This document shows, one piece after another, positions 43,620-50,975 of a stretch of 64,000 bases of DNA; within the stretch, counting starts at the first letter, position 1, and each line of letters opens with the position of its first letter. The stretch is from Pseudomonas sp. URMO17WK12:I11. GTDB lineage: Bacteria > Pseudomonadota > Gammaproteobacteria > Pseudomonadales > Pseudomonadaceae. The translations under genes were made by a program, and so were the position numbers. The stretch is from contig NZ_VEDF01000015.1 in NCBI RefSeq assembly GCF_007677725.1, positions 47,087 to 111,086 of the forward strand, in the 5' to 3' direction. The notes beneath the pieces were generated by a model. It was not told where the DNA came from and made no database searches. It was given only the letters and a program-made list of their open reading frames with translations.

Positions 43620-44498
43620 TCAGGCGGACCCCGCGTGGCTGTCGAGCAAGGCCATGAAGGCCCTGGCTGCATTCGATAGCGTGCGCTCAGTGTGCAAAAT
43701 GTAGCCTAGCTGGCGCGACAGCTGTATGCCGGGTAAAGCGATGGGTGCAACCTGCTCATCGAGCATGGTGCGGGGTAGCACGCTCCAGGCCAGGCCAATC
43801 GACACCATCATCTTGATGGTTTCCAGGTAGTTGGTGCTCATGGCGATGTTGGGCGTCAAGCCCTGGCTTTCGAACAGGCGCTGGACGATGTGGTGGGTGA
43901 AGGTGTTGCCACCGGGGAACACCGCCGGGTGGCGAGCAACGTCCGCCAGGCTGACGACGGCGTTGCTAGCCAGCGGATGCTCGGGGGCGGCGACGAAGTC
44001 CAGGGCGTCATCCCAGACCGTCACCGCCCTGACCAGGTGATGAGGCTCAGGCGCAAGGGTGATTACGGCAATTTCGGCGCGGCCGTGGAGGATCTCATCG
44101 TAGGCCTGTTCCGAATCCATGAACTGAATATCCAGCGCCACAGCCGGGTACTGACGGGTAAACGCCCGTAATAGCGGGGGCAGGCGGTGCAGACCGATGT
44201 GGTGGCTGGTGGCCAGGGTCAGGCGACCGGCAACTTCACCGGTTAAATTGGTCAGCGCTCTGCGGGTATCATCGAGCACGTTGAGAATCTGGTAAGCGCG
44301 CGGCAACAGGGCACGCCCGGCTTCGGTCAGGGTCACCTCGCGGCCCAGGCGGTCGAACAAGCGCACATCGAGCTGTTGTTCCAGTCCAGCAATACGTTTG
44401 CTGACCGCCGGCTGGGTCAGGAACAGGCGCTCACCTGCCGCGGAGAAGCTGCCGGTTTCGGCAATGGCGATAAAGGCGCTGAGGTTAGCCAGATCCAC
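43620..44498 (-). CDS. LysR family transcriptional regulator
   Basis: A 292-residue LysR protein with its helix-turn-helix at about 18-37 (FSAAGERLFLTQPAVSKRI) and a periplasmic-binding-protein-like effector domain. I start at GTG 44498, preceded by AAAGGAA; the longer frame begins with a TTG lacking a ribosome site. It is divergent from leuC, so control of the leuCD-leuB operon or of itself is likely, but the effector is unknown. Confidence 0.9.
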   Translation of the reverse strand: MDLANLSAFIAIAETGSFSAAGERLFLTQPAVSKRIAGLEQQLDVRLFDRLGREVTLTEAGRALLPRAYQILNVLDDTRRALTNLTGEVAGRLTLATSHHIGLHRLPPLLRAFTRQYPAVALDIQFMDSEQAYDEILHGRAEIAVITLAPEPHHLVRAVTVWDDALDFVAAPEHPLASNAVVSLADVARHPAVFPGGNTFTHHIVQRLFESQGLTPNIAMSTNYLETIKMMVSIGLAWSVLPRTMLDEQVAPIALPGIQLSRQLGYILHTERTLSNAARAFMALLDSHAGSA

Positions 44499-44538
44499 GG
44501 TTTCGGATTCCTTTTGGTTATCCAAAGCATAAAAAATA

Positions 44539-44555
44539 TGAATTTGAGTTATTCA
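44539..44555. promoter_or_regulatory. Candidate LysR binding dyad
   Basis: Perfect dyad TGAAT-N7-ATTCA between lysR and leuC, overlapping the leuC -35 box. Place and symmetry fit a LysR site; there is no direct proof. Confidence 0.5.
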
Positions 44556-44572
44556 ATCTAACCCCATAGCAT
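44544..44572 (+). promoter_or_regulatory. Promoter of the leuCD operon
   Basis: TTGAGT (44544-44549), 17-base spacer, TAGCAT (44567-44572). It leaves a leader of about 50 bases. No leucine-rich leader peptide is seen in it, so attenuation of the E. coli kind is unlikely. Confidence 0.65.
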
Positions 44573-44629
44573 CGTCCGTACAAGCCAAGGGGTCTTTGGC
44601 ATAGAAAGACGCTGATGAGGAACAGTCTG

Positions 44630-46063
44630 ATGGCTGGCAAAACGCTCTACGACAAACTCTGGGAAGCCCATGAGGTCAAGCGCCGCGACGACGGCTCGTC
44701 CCTGATCTACATCGACCGCCATATCATCCACGAGGTGACCTCGCCCCAGGCCTTCGAGGGCCTGCGTCTGGCCCGGCGCAAGCCGTGGCGCATCGATGCC
44801 AACATCGCCACGCCCGACCACAACGTGCCCACCACGCCAGAGCGCAAGGGCGGCATCGAGGCCATCGCCGACCAGGTTTCGCGCCTGCAAGTGCAGACCC
44901 TTGATGAAAACTGTGACGAGTACGGCATCGTCGAATTCAAGATGAATGACGAGCGCCAGGGTATCGTCCACGTCATCAGCCCCGAGCAGGGCGCGACCTT
45001 GCCGGGCATGACCGTGGTCTGCGGCGACTCGCATACCTCCACCCATGGTGCCTTCGGTGCCTTGGCCCATGGCATCGGGACTTCGGAAGTCGAGCATGTG
45101 CTCGCCACCCAGTGCCTGGTCGCCAAGAAGATGAAAAACATGCTGGTGCGCGTCGAAGGCCAATTGCCAGCCGGCGTCACCGCCAAGGACATCGTCCTTG
45201 CCGTGATTGGCAAGATCGGCACCGCCGGTGGTAACGGCCACGCCATGGAATTCGCTGGCAGCGCCATTCGCGAATTGTCGATGGAAGGGCGCATGACCAT
45301 CTGCAACATGTCCATCGAAGCGGGCGCCCGCGTCGGTCTGGTCGCCGTCGATGACACCACCGTCGCGTATGTCGAGGGGCGTCCCTATGCGCCTAAAGGC
45401 GCCCAGTGGGAGCAGGCTCAACAGGCCTGGAAGGCCTTGGTGTCCGACGCCGATGCGGTGTTCGACACCGTGGTCGAGCTCGATGCCGCGCAGATCAAGC
45501 CGCAGGTCAGTTGGGGGACCTCCCCGGAAATGGTTCTGGCTGTCGACCAACGCGTACCAGACCCTGCTGCCGAGCCTGACCTCATCAAGCGTGGCTCGAT
45601 CGAACGCGCCTTGAAGTACATGGGCCTTGCCGCCAATCAGGCGATCACCGACATCAAGCTCGATCGCGTTTTCATCGGCTCGTGCACCAACTCGCGCATC
45701 GAAGATTTGCGTGCTGCCGCCGAGATCGCCAAGGGCCGCAAGGTCGCTGCCAATGTCAAGCAGGCCCTGGTGGTGCCAGGCTCTGGCCTGGTCAAGGCTC
45801 AGGCCGAACGCGAAGGGCTGGACAAGATCTTCCTCGAAGCCGGCTTCGAATGGCGTGAGCCCGGCTGCTCGATGTGCCTGGCGATGAACCCGGACCGCCT
45901 GGAAAGCGGCGAGCACTGCGCCTCGACCTCCAATCGCAATTTCGAGGGACGTCAGGGTGCCGGCGGCCGTACTCACCTGGTCAGCCCGGCCATGGCCGCC
46001 GCCGCCGCGGTCACCGGTCACTTCATCGACGTACGCGAGTTGATCCAAGGGAGCGCAGCATGA
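44630..46063 (+). CDS. leuC: 3-isopropylmalate dehydratase large subunit
   Basis: Iron-sulfur subunit of isopropylmalate isomerase in leucine synthesis. It has 477 residues. Cluster ligands are seen as GSCTNSR (near 345) and CSMCLAMN (near 408), with GDSHTSTHGAFG near 130. The start is ATG 44630 after GAGGA; an in-frame ATG at 44615 would add five residues. The stop overlaps the leuD start. Confidence 0.97.
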   Translation: MAGKTLYDKLWEAHEVKRRDDGSSLIYIDRHIIHEVTSPQAFEGLRLARRKPWRIDANIATPDHNVPTTPERKGGIEAIADQVSRLQVQTLDENCDEYGIVEFKMNDERQGIVHVISPEQGATLPGMTVVCGDSHTSTHGAFGALAHGIGTSEVEHVLATQCLVAKKMKNMLVRVEGQLPAGVTAKDIVLAVIGKIGTAGGNGHAMEFAGSAIRELSMEGRMTICNMSIEAGARVGLVAVDDTTVAYVEGRPYAPKGAQWEQAQQAWKALVSDADAVFDTVVELDAAQIKPQVSWGTSPEMVLAVDQRVPDPAAEPDLIKRGSIERALKYMGLAANQAITDIKLDRVFIGSCTNSRIEDLRAAAEIAKGRKVAANVKQALVVPGSGLVKAQAEREGLDKIFLEAGFEWREPGCSMCLAMNPDRLESGEHCASTSNRNFEGRQGAGGRTHLVSPAMAAAAAVTGHFIDVRELIQGSAA

Positions 46064-46701
46064 AAGCCTTTACCCAGCACACCGGTCTCGTCGCGCCGTT
46101 GGACCGTGCCAACGTCGACACCGACCAGATCATTCCCAAGCAGTTTCTCAAATCGATCAAGCGCACCGGCTTTGGCCCCAACTTGTTCGACGAGTGGCGC
46201 TACCTGGATGTAGGCCAGCCGTATCAGGACAACAGCAAACGTCCGCTGAACCAGGACTTCGTGCTCAACCACGCACGTTATCAGGGCGCCAGTGTGTTGC
46301 TGGCGCGGGAAAACTTCGGTTGTGGATCGAGCCGCGAACACGCGCCATGGGCGTTGGACGAGTACGGCTTTCGCAGCGTGATCGCCCCCAGTTTCGCCGA
46401 TATCTTCTTCAACAACAGTTTCAAGAATGGCCTGCTGCCGATCATCCTCAGCGACGATGAAGTCGATGAGCTGTTCAGGCAGGTGGAAGCCGCGCCCGGC
46501 TACCAGCTGACCATCGATCTGCAGGCTCAGGCGGTAACCCGGCCGGATGGCAAGGTGCTGCATTTTGAAATCGATGCGTTTCGCAAGCACTGCTTGCTCA
46601 ACGGCCTGGATGACATCGGCCTGACCTTGCAAGACAGCGAGGCGATCAAGGACTTCGAGGGCAAGCACCGCAGCAGCCAGCCGTGGTTGTTCCGCGACTG
46701 A
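46060..46701 (+). CDS. leuD: 3-isopropylmalate dehydratase small subunit
   Basis: Swivel subunit of isopropylmalate isomerase, 213 residues. Motifs NVDTDQIIPKQFLK near the N-terminus and ENFGCGSSREHAPWAL near 85-100 are typical. It overlaps leuC by four bases (ATGA), ensuring equal synthesis of the two subunits. Confidence 0.97.
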   Translation: MKAFTQHTGLVAPLDRANVDTDQIIPKQFLKSIKRTGFGPNLFDEWRYLDVGQPYQDNSKRPLNQDFVLNHARYQGASVLLARENFGCGSSREHAPWALDEYGFRSVIAPSFADIFFNNSFKNGLLPIILSDDEVDELFRQVEAAPGYQLTIDLQAQAVTRPDGKVLHFEIDAFRKHCLLNGLDDIGLTLQDSEAIKDFEGKHRSSQPWLFRD

Positions 46702-46771
46702 GCCGTACCGTAAGGCCACGCGTGCCGCCCAGCGCGCTGGCCCGTGCGACCTACAGCTAAAGGACTGACAG

Positions 46772-47536
46772 ATGACCAGCACTACCCACACCGACGTGGT
46801 ACAACGCCAGTTCGGCGAGCAGGCCAGCGCTTACCTGAGCAGTGCCGTACACGCCCAAGGCCATGAGTTCGCCCTGCTACAAGCTGAGCTGGCAGGGCGG
46901 GGTGATGCGCGGGTGCTGGACCTTGGCTGCGGCGCCGGTCACGTCAGTTTCCAGGTCGCGCCGCTGGTGGCCGAGGTGGTTGCCTATGACCTGTCGCAGT
47001 CGATGCTCGAAGTAGTGGCCAGTGCTGCCAGCGAGCGTGGCCTTGGCAATATCGTTACCCAGTGCGGTGCCGCCGAACAGCTGACCTTCCCCGATGCGAG
47101 TTTCGATTTCGTCTTCAGCCGTTACTCGGCTCATCATTGGAGCGACCTGGGGCTGGCCTTGCGCGAGGTGCGCCGGGTGCTCAAGCCAGGTGGGGTGGCT
47201 GCTTTCATCGATGTGATGTCGCCGGGCAGTGCGCTGCTCGACACGTACTTGCAGAGCGTCGAGGTGCTGCGCGACACCAGCCATGTACGCGATTACTCGG
47301 CTGCCCAGTGGCAGCGTCAGGTCAGCGAGGCGGGCCTGCATGTGCGCAGCCATAGCCGTCAGCGCCTGCACCTGGAATTCGACAGCTGGGTCCAGCGCAT
47401 GCGTACACCTGAGCCGATGCGTGTGGCCATCCGCCATTTGCAGCAAGCCATGGGTGAGGAAGTGCGGCAGTATTACCAGATCGAAGCCGATGGCTCGTTC
47501 AGCACCGACGTGATAGTGCTGTGGGCAGAGCGTTAA
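46772..47536 (+). CDS. SAM-dependent methyltransferase (class I, UbiE-like)
   Basis: A 254-residue class I methyltransferase. Motif I is VLDLGCGAGHVSF (48-60), with the acidic motif II and the VLKPGGVAAFIDV post-motif later. A gene of this kind between leuD and leuB is usual in Pseudomonas. Its substrate is unknown, and nothing ties it chemically to leucine synthesis. Confidence 0.88.
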   Translation: MTSTTHTDVVQRQFGEQASAYLSSAVHAQGHEFALLQAELAGRGDARVLDLGCGAGHVSFQVAPLVAEVVAYDLSQSMLEVVASAASERGLGNIVTQCGAAEQLTFPDASFDFVFSRYSAHHWSDLGLALREVRRVLKPGGVAAFIDVMSPGSALLDTYLQSVEVLRDTSHVRDYSAAQWQRQVSEAGLHVRSHSRQRLHLEFDSWVQRMRTPEPMRVAIRHLQQAMGEEVRQYYQIEADGSFSTDVIVLWAER

Positions 47537-47590
47537 GAACTTTTCGGCGAGGCTGACATGGCCGCGCCGCGTGAATGAATAGAGGAAAGC

Positions 47591-48673
47591 ATGAGCAAGC
47601 AGATTCTGATTCTCCCTGGTGACGGCATTGGCCCGGAAATCATGGCCGAAGCGGTCAAGGTCCTGGAGCTGGCCAACGACAAGTTCCAGCTCGGCTTCGA
47701 GCTGGAGCATGACGTGATCGGCGGCGCGGCTATCGACAAGCATGGCGTACCGCTGGCCGATGAGACGCTTGAGCGTGCGCGCAAGGCAGACGCCGTATTG
47801 CTGGGCGCCGTAGGCGGGCCGAAGTGGGACAAGATCGAGCGTGACGTGCGCCCCGAACGGGGGCTGTTGAAAATCCGTTCGCAGCTGGGCCTGTTCGCCA
47901 ACCTGCGGCCTGCCATTCTCTATCCGCAACTGGCCGACGCGTCGTCGCTGAAGCCGGAAATCGTCTCGGGCCTGGACATTCTGATCGTCCGTGAGCTGAC
48001 CGGTGGCATCTACTTCGGCGCGCCTCGCGGCCAGCGCGAGCTTGAGGGCGGCGAACGCCAGGCTTACGACACCCTGCCATACAGCGAAAGCGAAGTACGT
48101 CGGATTGCCCGCGTCGGCTTCGACATGGCGCGCGTGCGTGGCAAGAAGCTGTGTTCGGTCGACAAGGCCAACGTGCTGGCCTCCAGCCAGTTGTGGCGCG
48201 AAGTGGTGGAGGAGGTGGCCAAGGACTATCCGGACGTAGAGTTGAGCCACATGTACGTCGACAACGCGGCCATGCAGCTGGTGCGAGCGCCGAAACAGTT
48301 CGACGTGGTGGTGACCGATAACATGTTCGGTGACATTCTGTCGGACGAAGCTTCGATGCTGACTGGCTCCATCGGCATGCTGCCGTCGGCCTCTCTTGAC
48401 GCCGATAACAAGGGCATGTACGAACCTTGCCATGGTTCGGCTCCGGACATCGCCGGGCAGGGCATCGCTAACCCATTGGCGACCATTCTCTCGGTGTCGA
48501 TGATGCTGCGCTACAGCTTCAATCAGCACGTGGCGGCTGGGGCGATCGAGCAGGCGGTCAGCCTGGTTCTCGACCAGGGCCTGCGCACCGGTGACATCTG
48601 GTCGGCGGGTTGTAACAAAGTCGGCACGCAGGAAATGGGCGACGCAGTAGTCGCAGCGCTGCGGAATCTGTAA
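47591..48673 (+). CDS. leuB: 3-isopropylmalate dehydrogenase
   Basis: NAD-dependent oxidative decarboxylation of 3-isopropylmalate, the step after LeuCD. It has 360 residues. The nucleotide motif LPGDGIGPEI lies at 7-16, the substrate arginines near 95-105, and the isocitrate/isopropylmalate signature (NMFGDILSDEASMLTGSIGM) near 240-260. A GAGGAAAGC ribosome site precedes the start. leuA is not in the window. Confidence 0.97.
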   Translation: MSKQILILPGDGIGPEIMAEAVKVLELANDKFQLGFELEHDVIGGAAIDKHGVPLADETLERARKADAVLLGAVGGPKWDKIERDVRPERGLLKIRSQLGLFANLRPAILYPQLADASSLKPEIVSGLDILIVRELTGGIYFGAPRGQRELEGGERQAYDTLPYSESEVRRIARVGFDMARVRGKKLCSVDKANVLASSQLWREVVEEVAKDYPDVELSHMYVDNAAMQLVRAPKQFDVVVTDNMFGDILSDEASMLTGSIGMLPSASLDADNKGMYEPCHGSAPDIAGQGIANPLATILSVSMMLRYSFNQHVAAGAIEQAVSLVLDQGLRTGDIWSAGCNKVGTQEMGDAVVAALRNL

Positions 48674-48736
48674 TCTCTCTGGCCCGCCACGGCAAACTTG
48701 AGGTGGCGGCCCACTTTTAGCAAAGGTGTAGTTGCG

Positions 48737-49849
48737 ATGAAACGTGTAGGTCTGATCGGTTGGCGCGGTATGGTCGGTTCCGTGCTCATGCAGCGGATGC
48801 TGGAGGAGCAGGACTTCGACCTTATCGAGCCAGTGTTCTTCACCACTTCCAATGTGGGTGGCCAAGGCCCTAATGTGGGCAAGGACATTGCTCCGCTCAA
48901 GGACGCTTATTCGATCGATGAGCTCAAGACCCTCGACGTGATCCTGACCTGCCAGGGCGGCGACTACACCAACGAGGTGTTCCCCAAGCTGCGCGAAGCC
49001 GGCTGGCAGGGCTACTGGATCGACGCCGCTTCGTCGCTGCGCATGCAGGATGATGCGGTAATCGTGCTGGACCCGGTCAACCGCAAGGTGATCGATCAGC
49101 AGCTCGATGCCGGGACCAAGAACTACATCGGTGGCAACTGCACCGTCAGCCTGATGTTGATGGGCCTGGGCGGTCTGTTCGAAGCAGGCCTGGTCGAATG
49201 GATGAGCGCCATGACCTACCAGGCCGCCTCTGGCGCTGGTGCGCAGAACATGCGCGAGCTGATCAAGCAGATGGGCGCTACCCACGCGGCGGTTGCCGAT
49301 GACCTGGCCAACCCGGCCAGCGCCATCCTCGACATCGACCGCAAGGTGGCCGAGGCCATGCGCGGCGAGGCATTCCCAACCGAGAACTTCGGTGTGCCGT
49401 TGGCCGGCAGTCTGATTCCGTGGATCGACAAGGAATTGCCGAACGGCCAGAGCCGTGAGGAGTGGAAGGCCCAGGCCGAGACCAACAAGATTCTCGGTCG
49501 CTTCAAGAGCCCGATTCCGGTCGATGGTATCTGCGTTCGCATCGGTGCCATGCGCTGCCACAGCCAGGCGCTGACCATCAAGCTGAACAAGGATGTGCCG
49601 CTGGCGGACATCGAAGGCATGATCAGCCAGCACAACCCTTGGGTTAAGCTGGTGCCGAATCAGCGCGAGATCAGCATGCAGGAGCTGGCGCCTACCAAGG
49701 TGACTGGTACTCTGAATATCCCAGTTGGTCGTCTGCGTAAGCTGAACATGGGGTCGCAGTACCTCGGTGCGTTTACCGTTGGTGACCAGTTGTTGTGGGG
49801 TGCTGCCGAGCCGCTGCGTCGCATGTTGCGGATCTTGCTGGAACGTTGA
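48737..49849 (+). CDS. asd: Aspartate-semialdehyde dehydrogenase
   Basis: Reduces beta-aspartyl phosphate to aspartate semialdehyde on the way to lysine, threonine and methionine. It has 370 residues. The nucleophile Cys lies in GGNCTVSLM near 136, the substrate motif YQAASGAGAQ near 163, and the catalytic His in MRCHSQALT near 275. The start ATG 48737 gives the family N-terminus MKRVGLIGWRGMVG. Confidence 0.97.
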   Translation: MKRVGLIGWRGMVGSVLMQRMLEEQDFDLIEPVFFTTSNVGGQGPNVGKDIAPLKDAYSIDELKTLDVILTCQGGDYTNEVFPKLREAGWQGYWIDAASSLRMQDDAVIVLDPVNRKVIDQQLDAGTKNYIGGNCTVSLMLMGLGGLFEAGLVEWMSAMTYQAASGAGAQNMRELIKQMGATHAAVADDLANPASAILDIDRKVAEAMRGEAFPTENFGVPLAGSLIPWIDKELPNGQSREEWKAQAETNKILGRFKSPIPVDGICVRIGAMRCHSQALTIKLNKDVPLADIEGMISQHNPWVKLVPNQREISMQELAPTKVTGTLNIPVGRLRKLNMGSQYLGAFTVGDQLLWGAAEPLRRMLRILLER

Positions 49850-49863
49850 TTTACGCTCGCCGC

Positions 49864-49896
49864 AAAAAAACCGTGCCGGTCGGCGCGGTTTTTTTT
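49864..49896 (+). terminator. Intrinsic terminator after asd
   Basis: Stem AACCGTGCC / GGCGCGGTT (one G-T pair) with flanking A- and T-runs of seven or more, immediately after asd. It isolates asd from the repeat island beyond. Confidence 0.92.
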
Positions 49897-49946
49897 CGTC
49901 CTGCTAATATCCATCTCGGCACTTGTACTTGCAGTCTAGTTGACTA

Positions 49947-49994
49947 GCTTTTGCTTTTGCTTTTGCTTTTGCTTTTGCTTTTGCTTTTGCTTCT
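49947..49994. repeat. Hexamer tandem array GCTTTT (left)
   Basis: Seven perfect copies of GCTTTT and one GCTTCT. The array abuts the left inverted arm. The mirror array on the far side, read on the minus strand, is GCTCTT/GCTCGC-like. Confidence 0.95.
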
Positions 49995-50291
49995 AAGTGC
50001 GCGATAGTTCAGGCAGCACAAATTGCGACCTCAGGAGGCCGAGCGTAGGCGTCTGGAGGGCCCAGGGTGCGCAGCACCCCCGACGGCGTAGCCGGAGGAC
50101 GCGAGCTGTACGACTTGCGTAGCAAGTTGTGGCCGCGCAGGGCCCGCAAGACGCCGGAGCGAGGGGACCCCGGAGCGCAGCGCAGGGGCCGGATGTGGGA
50201 GCGAGGGGTTTTTGGTTCCTTTTTGCCCCGTCAAAAAGGGACTCGCCGTAAAGGCGAAAAGGTGATTGAGCGTCGCCATCGCCAATGAATA
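49990..50291 (+). repeat. Left arm of the large inverted repeat
   Basis: About 300 bases that pair with 50481-50787 in reverse complement at roughly 85-90% identity by eye. Shared blocks include the CTTCTAAG edge, CTCAGGAGGCCGAGCGTAGG, the G+C-rich core and the AAAGGCGAAAAGGTGATT end. No open frame in it resembles a protein. Confidence 0.93.
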
Positions 50292-50351
50292 CCGCTGAGG
50301 TATCAAAACAATCTCGCCTTTCAGCTCCTGACTTTTAATTCCAATTCAAAG

Positions 50352-50456
50352 TTTCAAGCTTCAAGTTTCAAGTTTCAAATTTCAAGTTTGAAGTTTGAAG
50401 TTTGAAGTTTGAAGTTTGAAGTTTGAAGTTTGAAGTTTGAAGTTTGAAGTTTGAAG
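50352..50456. repeat. Heptamer tandem array in the centre of the inverted repeat
   Basis: Fifteen 7-bp units: five of TTTCAAG type (TTTCAAG, CTTCAAG, TTTCAAA) then ten identical TTTGAAG. The switch C to G at the fourth base makes the two halves near mirror partners. A+T-rich island in G+C-rich DNA. Confidence 0.95.
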
Positions 50457-50480
50457 TGTGGGGCTTTGGCATACGATGCG

Positions 50481-50787
50481 CATTCATTAGCGATGATTGC
50501 GCACAATCACCTTTTCGCCCTTACGGCGAGTCACTTTTTGTCAAACGCGACAAAAAGTAACCAAAAAACGCTGCGCTCCCACATACGGCCCCTGCGCTGC
50601 GCTCCGGGGTCCCCTCGCTTCGGCGTCTTGCGGGCCCTGCGCGGCCACAACTTGCTACGCAAGTCGTACAGCTCGCGTCCTCCGGCTACGCCGTCGGGGG
50701 TGCTACGCACCCTGGGCCCTCCAGACACCTACGCTCGGCCTCCTGAGGTCGCAATTTGCGTTGCCTGGACTACCGTGCGCTTAGAAG
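50481..50787 (-). repeat. Right arm of the large inverted repeat
   Basis: Reverse-complement partner of 49990-50291, from CATTCATTAG at its left edge to CTTAGAAG at its right. Differences are scattered point changes and a few small indels, so the arms are old enough to have diverged. Confidence 0.93.
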
Positions 50788-50791
50788 CCGA

Positions 50792-50863
50792 AGCAAGAGC
50801 AAGAGCAAGAGCAAGAGCGAGAGCGAGAGCGAGAGCAAGAGCAAGAAAAAGAGCGAGAGCGGA
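50792..50863. repeat. Hexamer tandem array AGCAAG/AGCGAG (right)
   Basis: Twelve 6-bp units: four AGCAAG, three AGCGAG, two AGCAAG, one AAAAAG, one AGCGAG and one AGCGGA. It is the inverted counterpart of the left GCTTTT array and touches the right arm. The 112 bases from here to the next gene hold only its ribosome site. Confidence 0.93.
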
Positions 50864-50975
50864 GGTGAACTCGAAAGCGAAGCTTGCAGCAACGCTGCGG
50901 TTCTGCTGCGACAGACAAAACCGCACAATACGCGTAAAGTGCCGCCCCCGCCGTAACAGCTAAAAGGATCCTTCC

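Noticed and set aside
44499..44525. TTG start giving nine extra residues for the LysR protein
   Set aside because: No ribosome site precedes it, while GTG 44498 has AAAGGAA at a suitable distance and gives the normal LysR N-terminus.
46877..49633. A 918-codon minus-strand frame opposite the methyltransferase, leuB and asd
   Set aside because: It crosses three well-supported plus-strand genes and has no recognisable domain; produced by third-codon G+C bias.
50000..50790. Insertion sequence or transposon with terminal inverted repeats
   Set aside because: The inverted arms are long, but the 190 bases between them cannot encode a transposase and no target duplication is visible. A non-autonomous element remains possible and is raised as a finding.
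49947..50863. CRISPR array
   Set aside because: Units of 6 and 7 bases in direct tandem with no spacers, and no cas genes in the window.
50451..50963. Open frame with a poly Arg-Ala run in the repeat island
   Set aside because: Its length comes from the hexamer array and the inverted arm; no homologous domain, and the frame has no proper ribosome site. Treated as repeat DNA.
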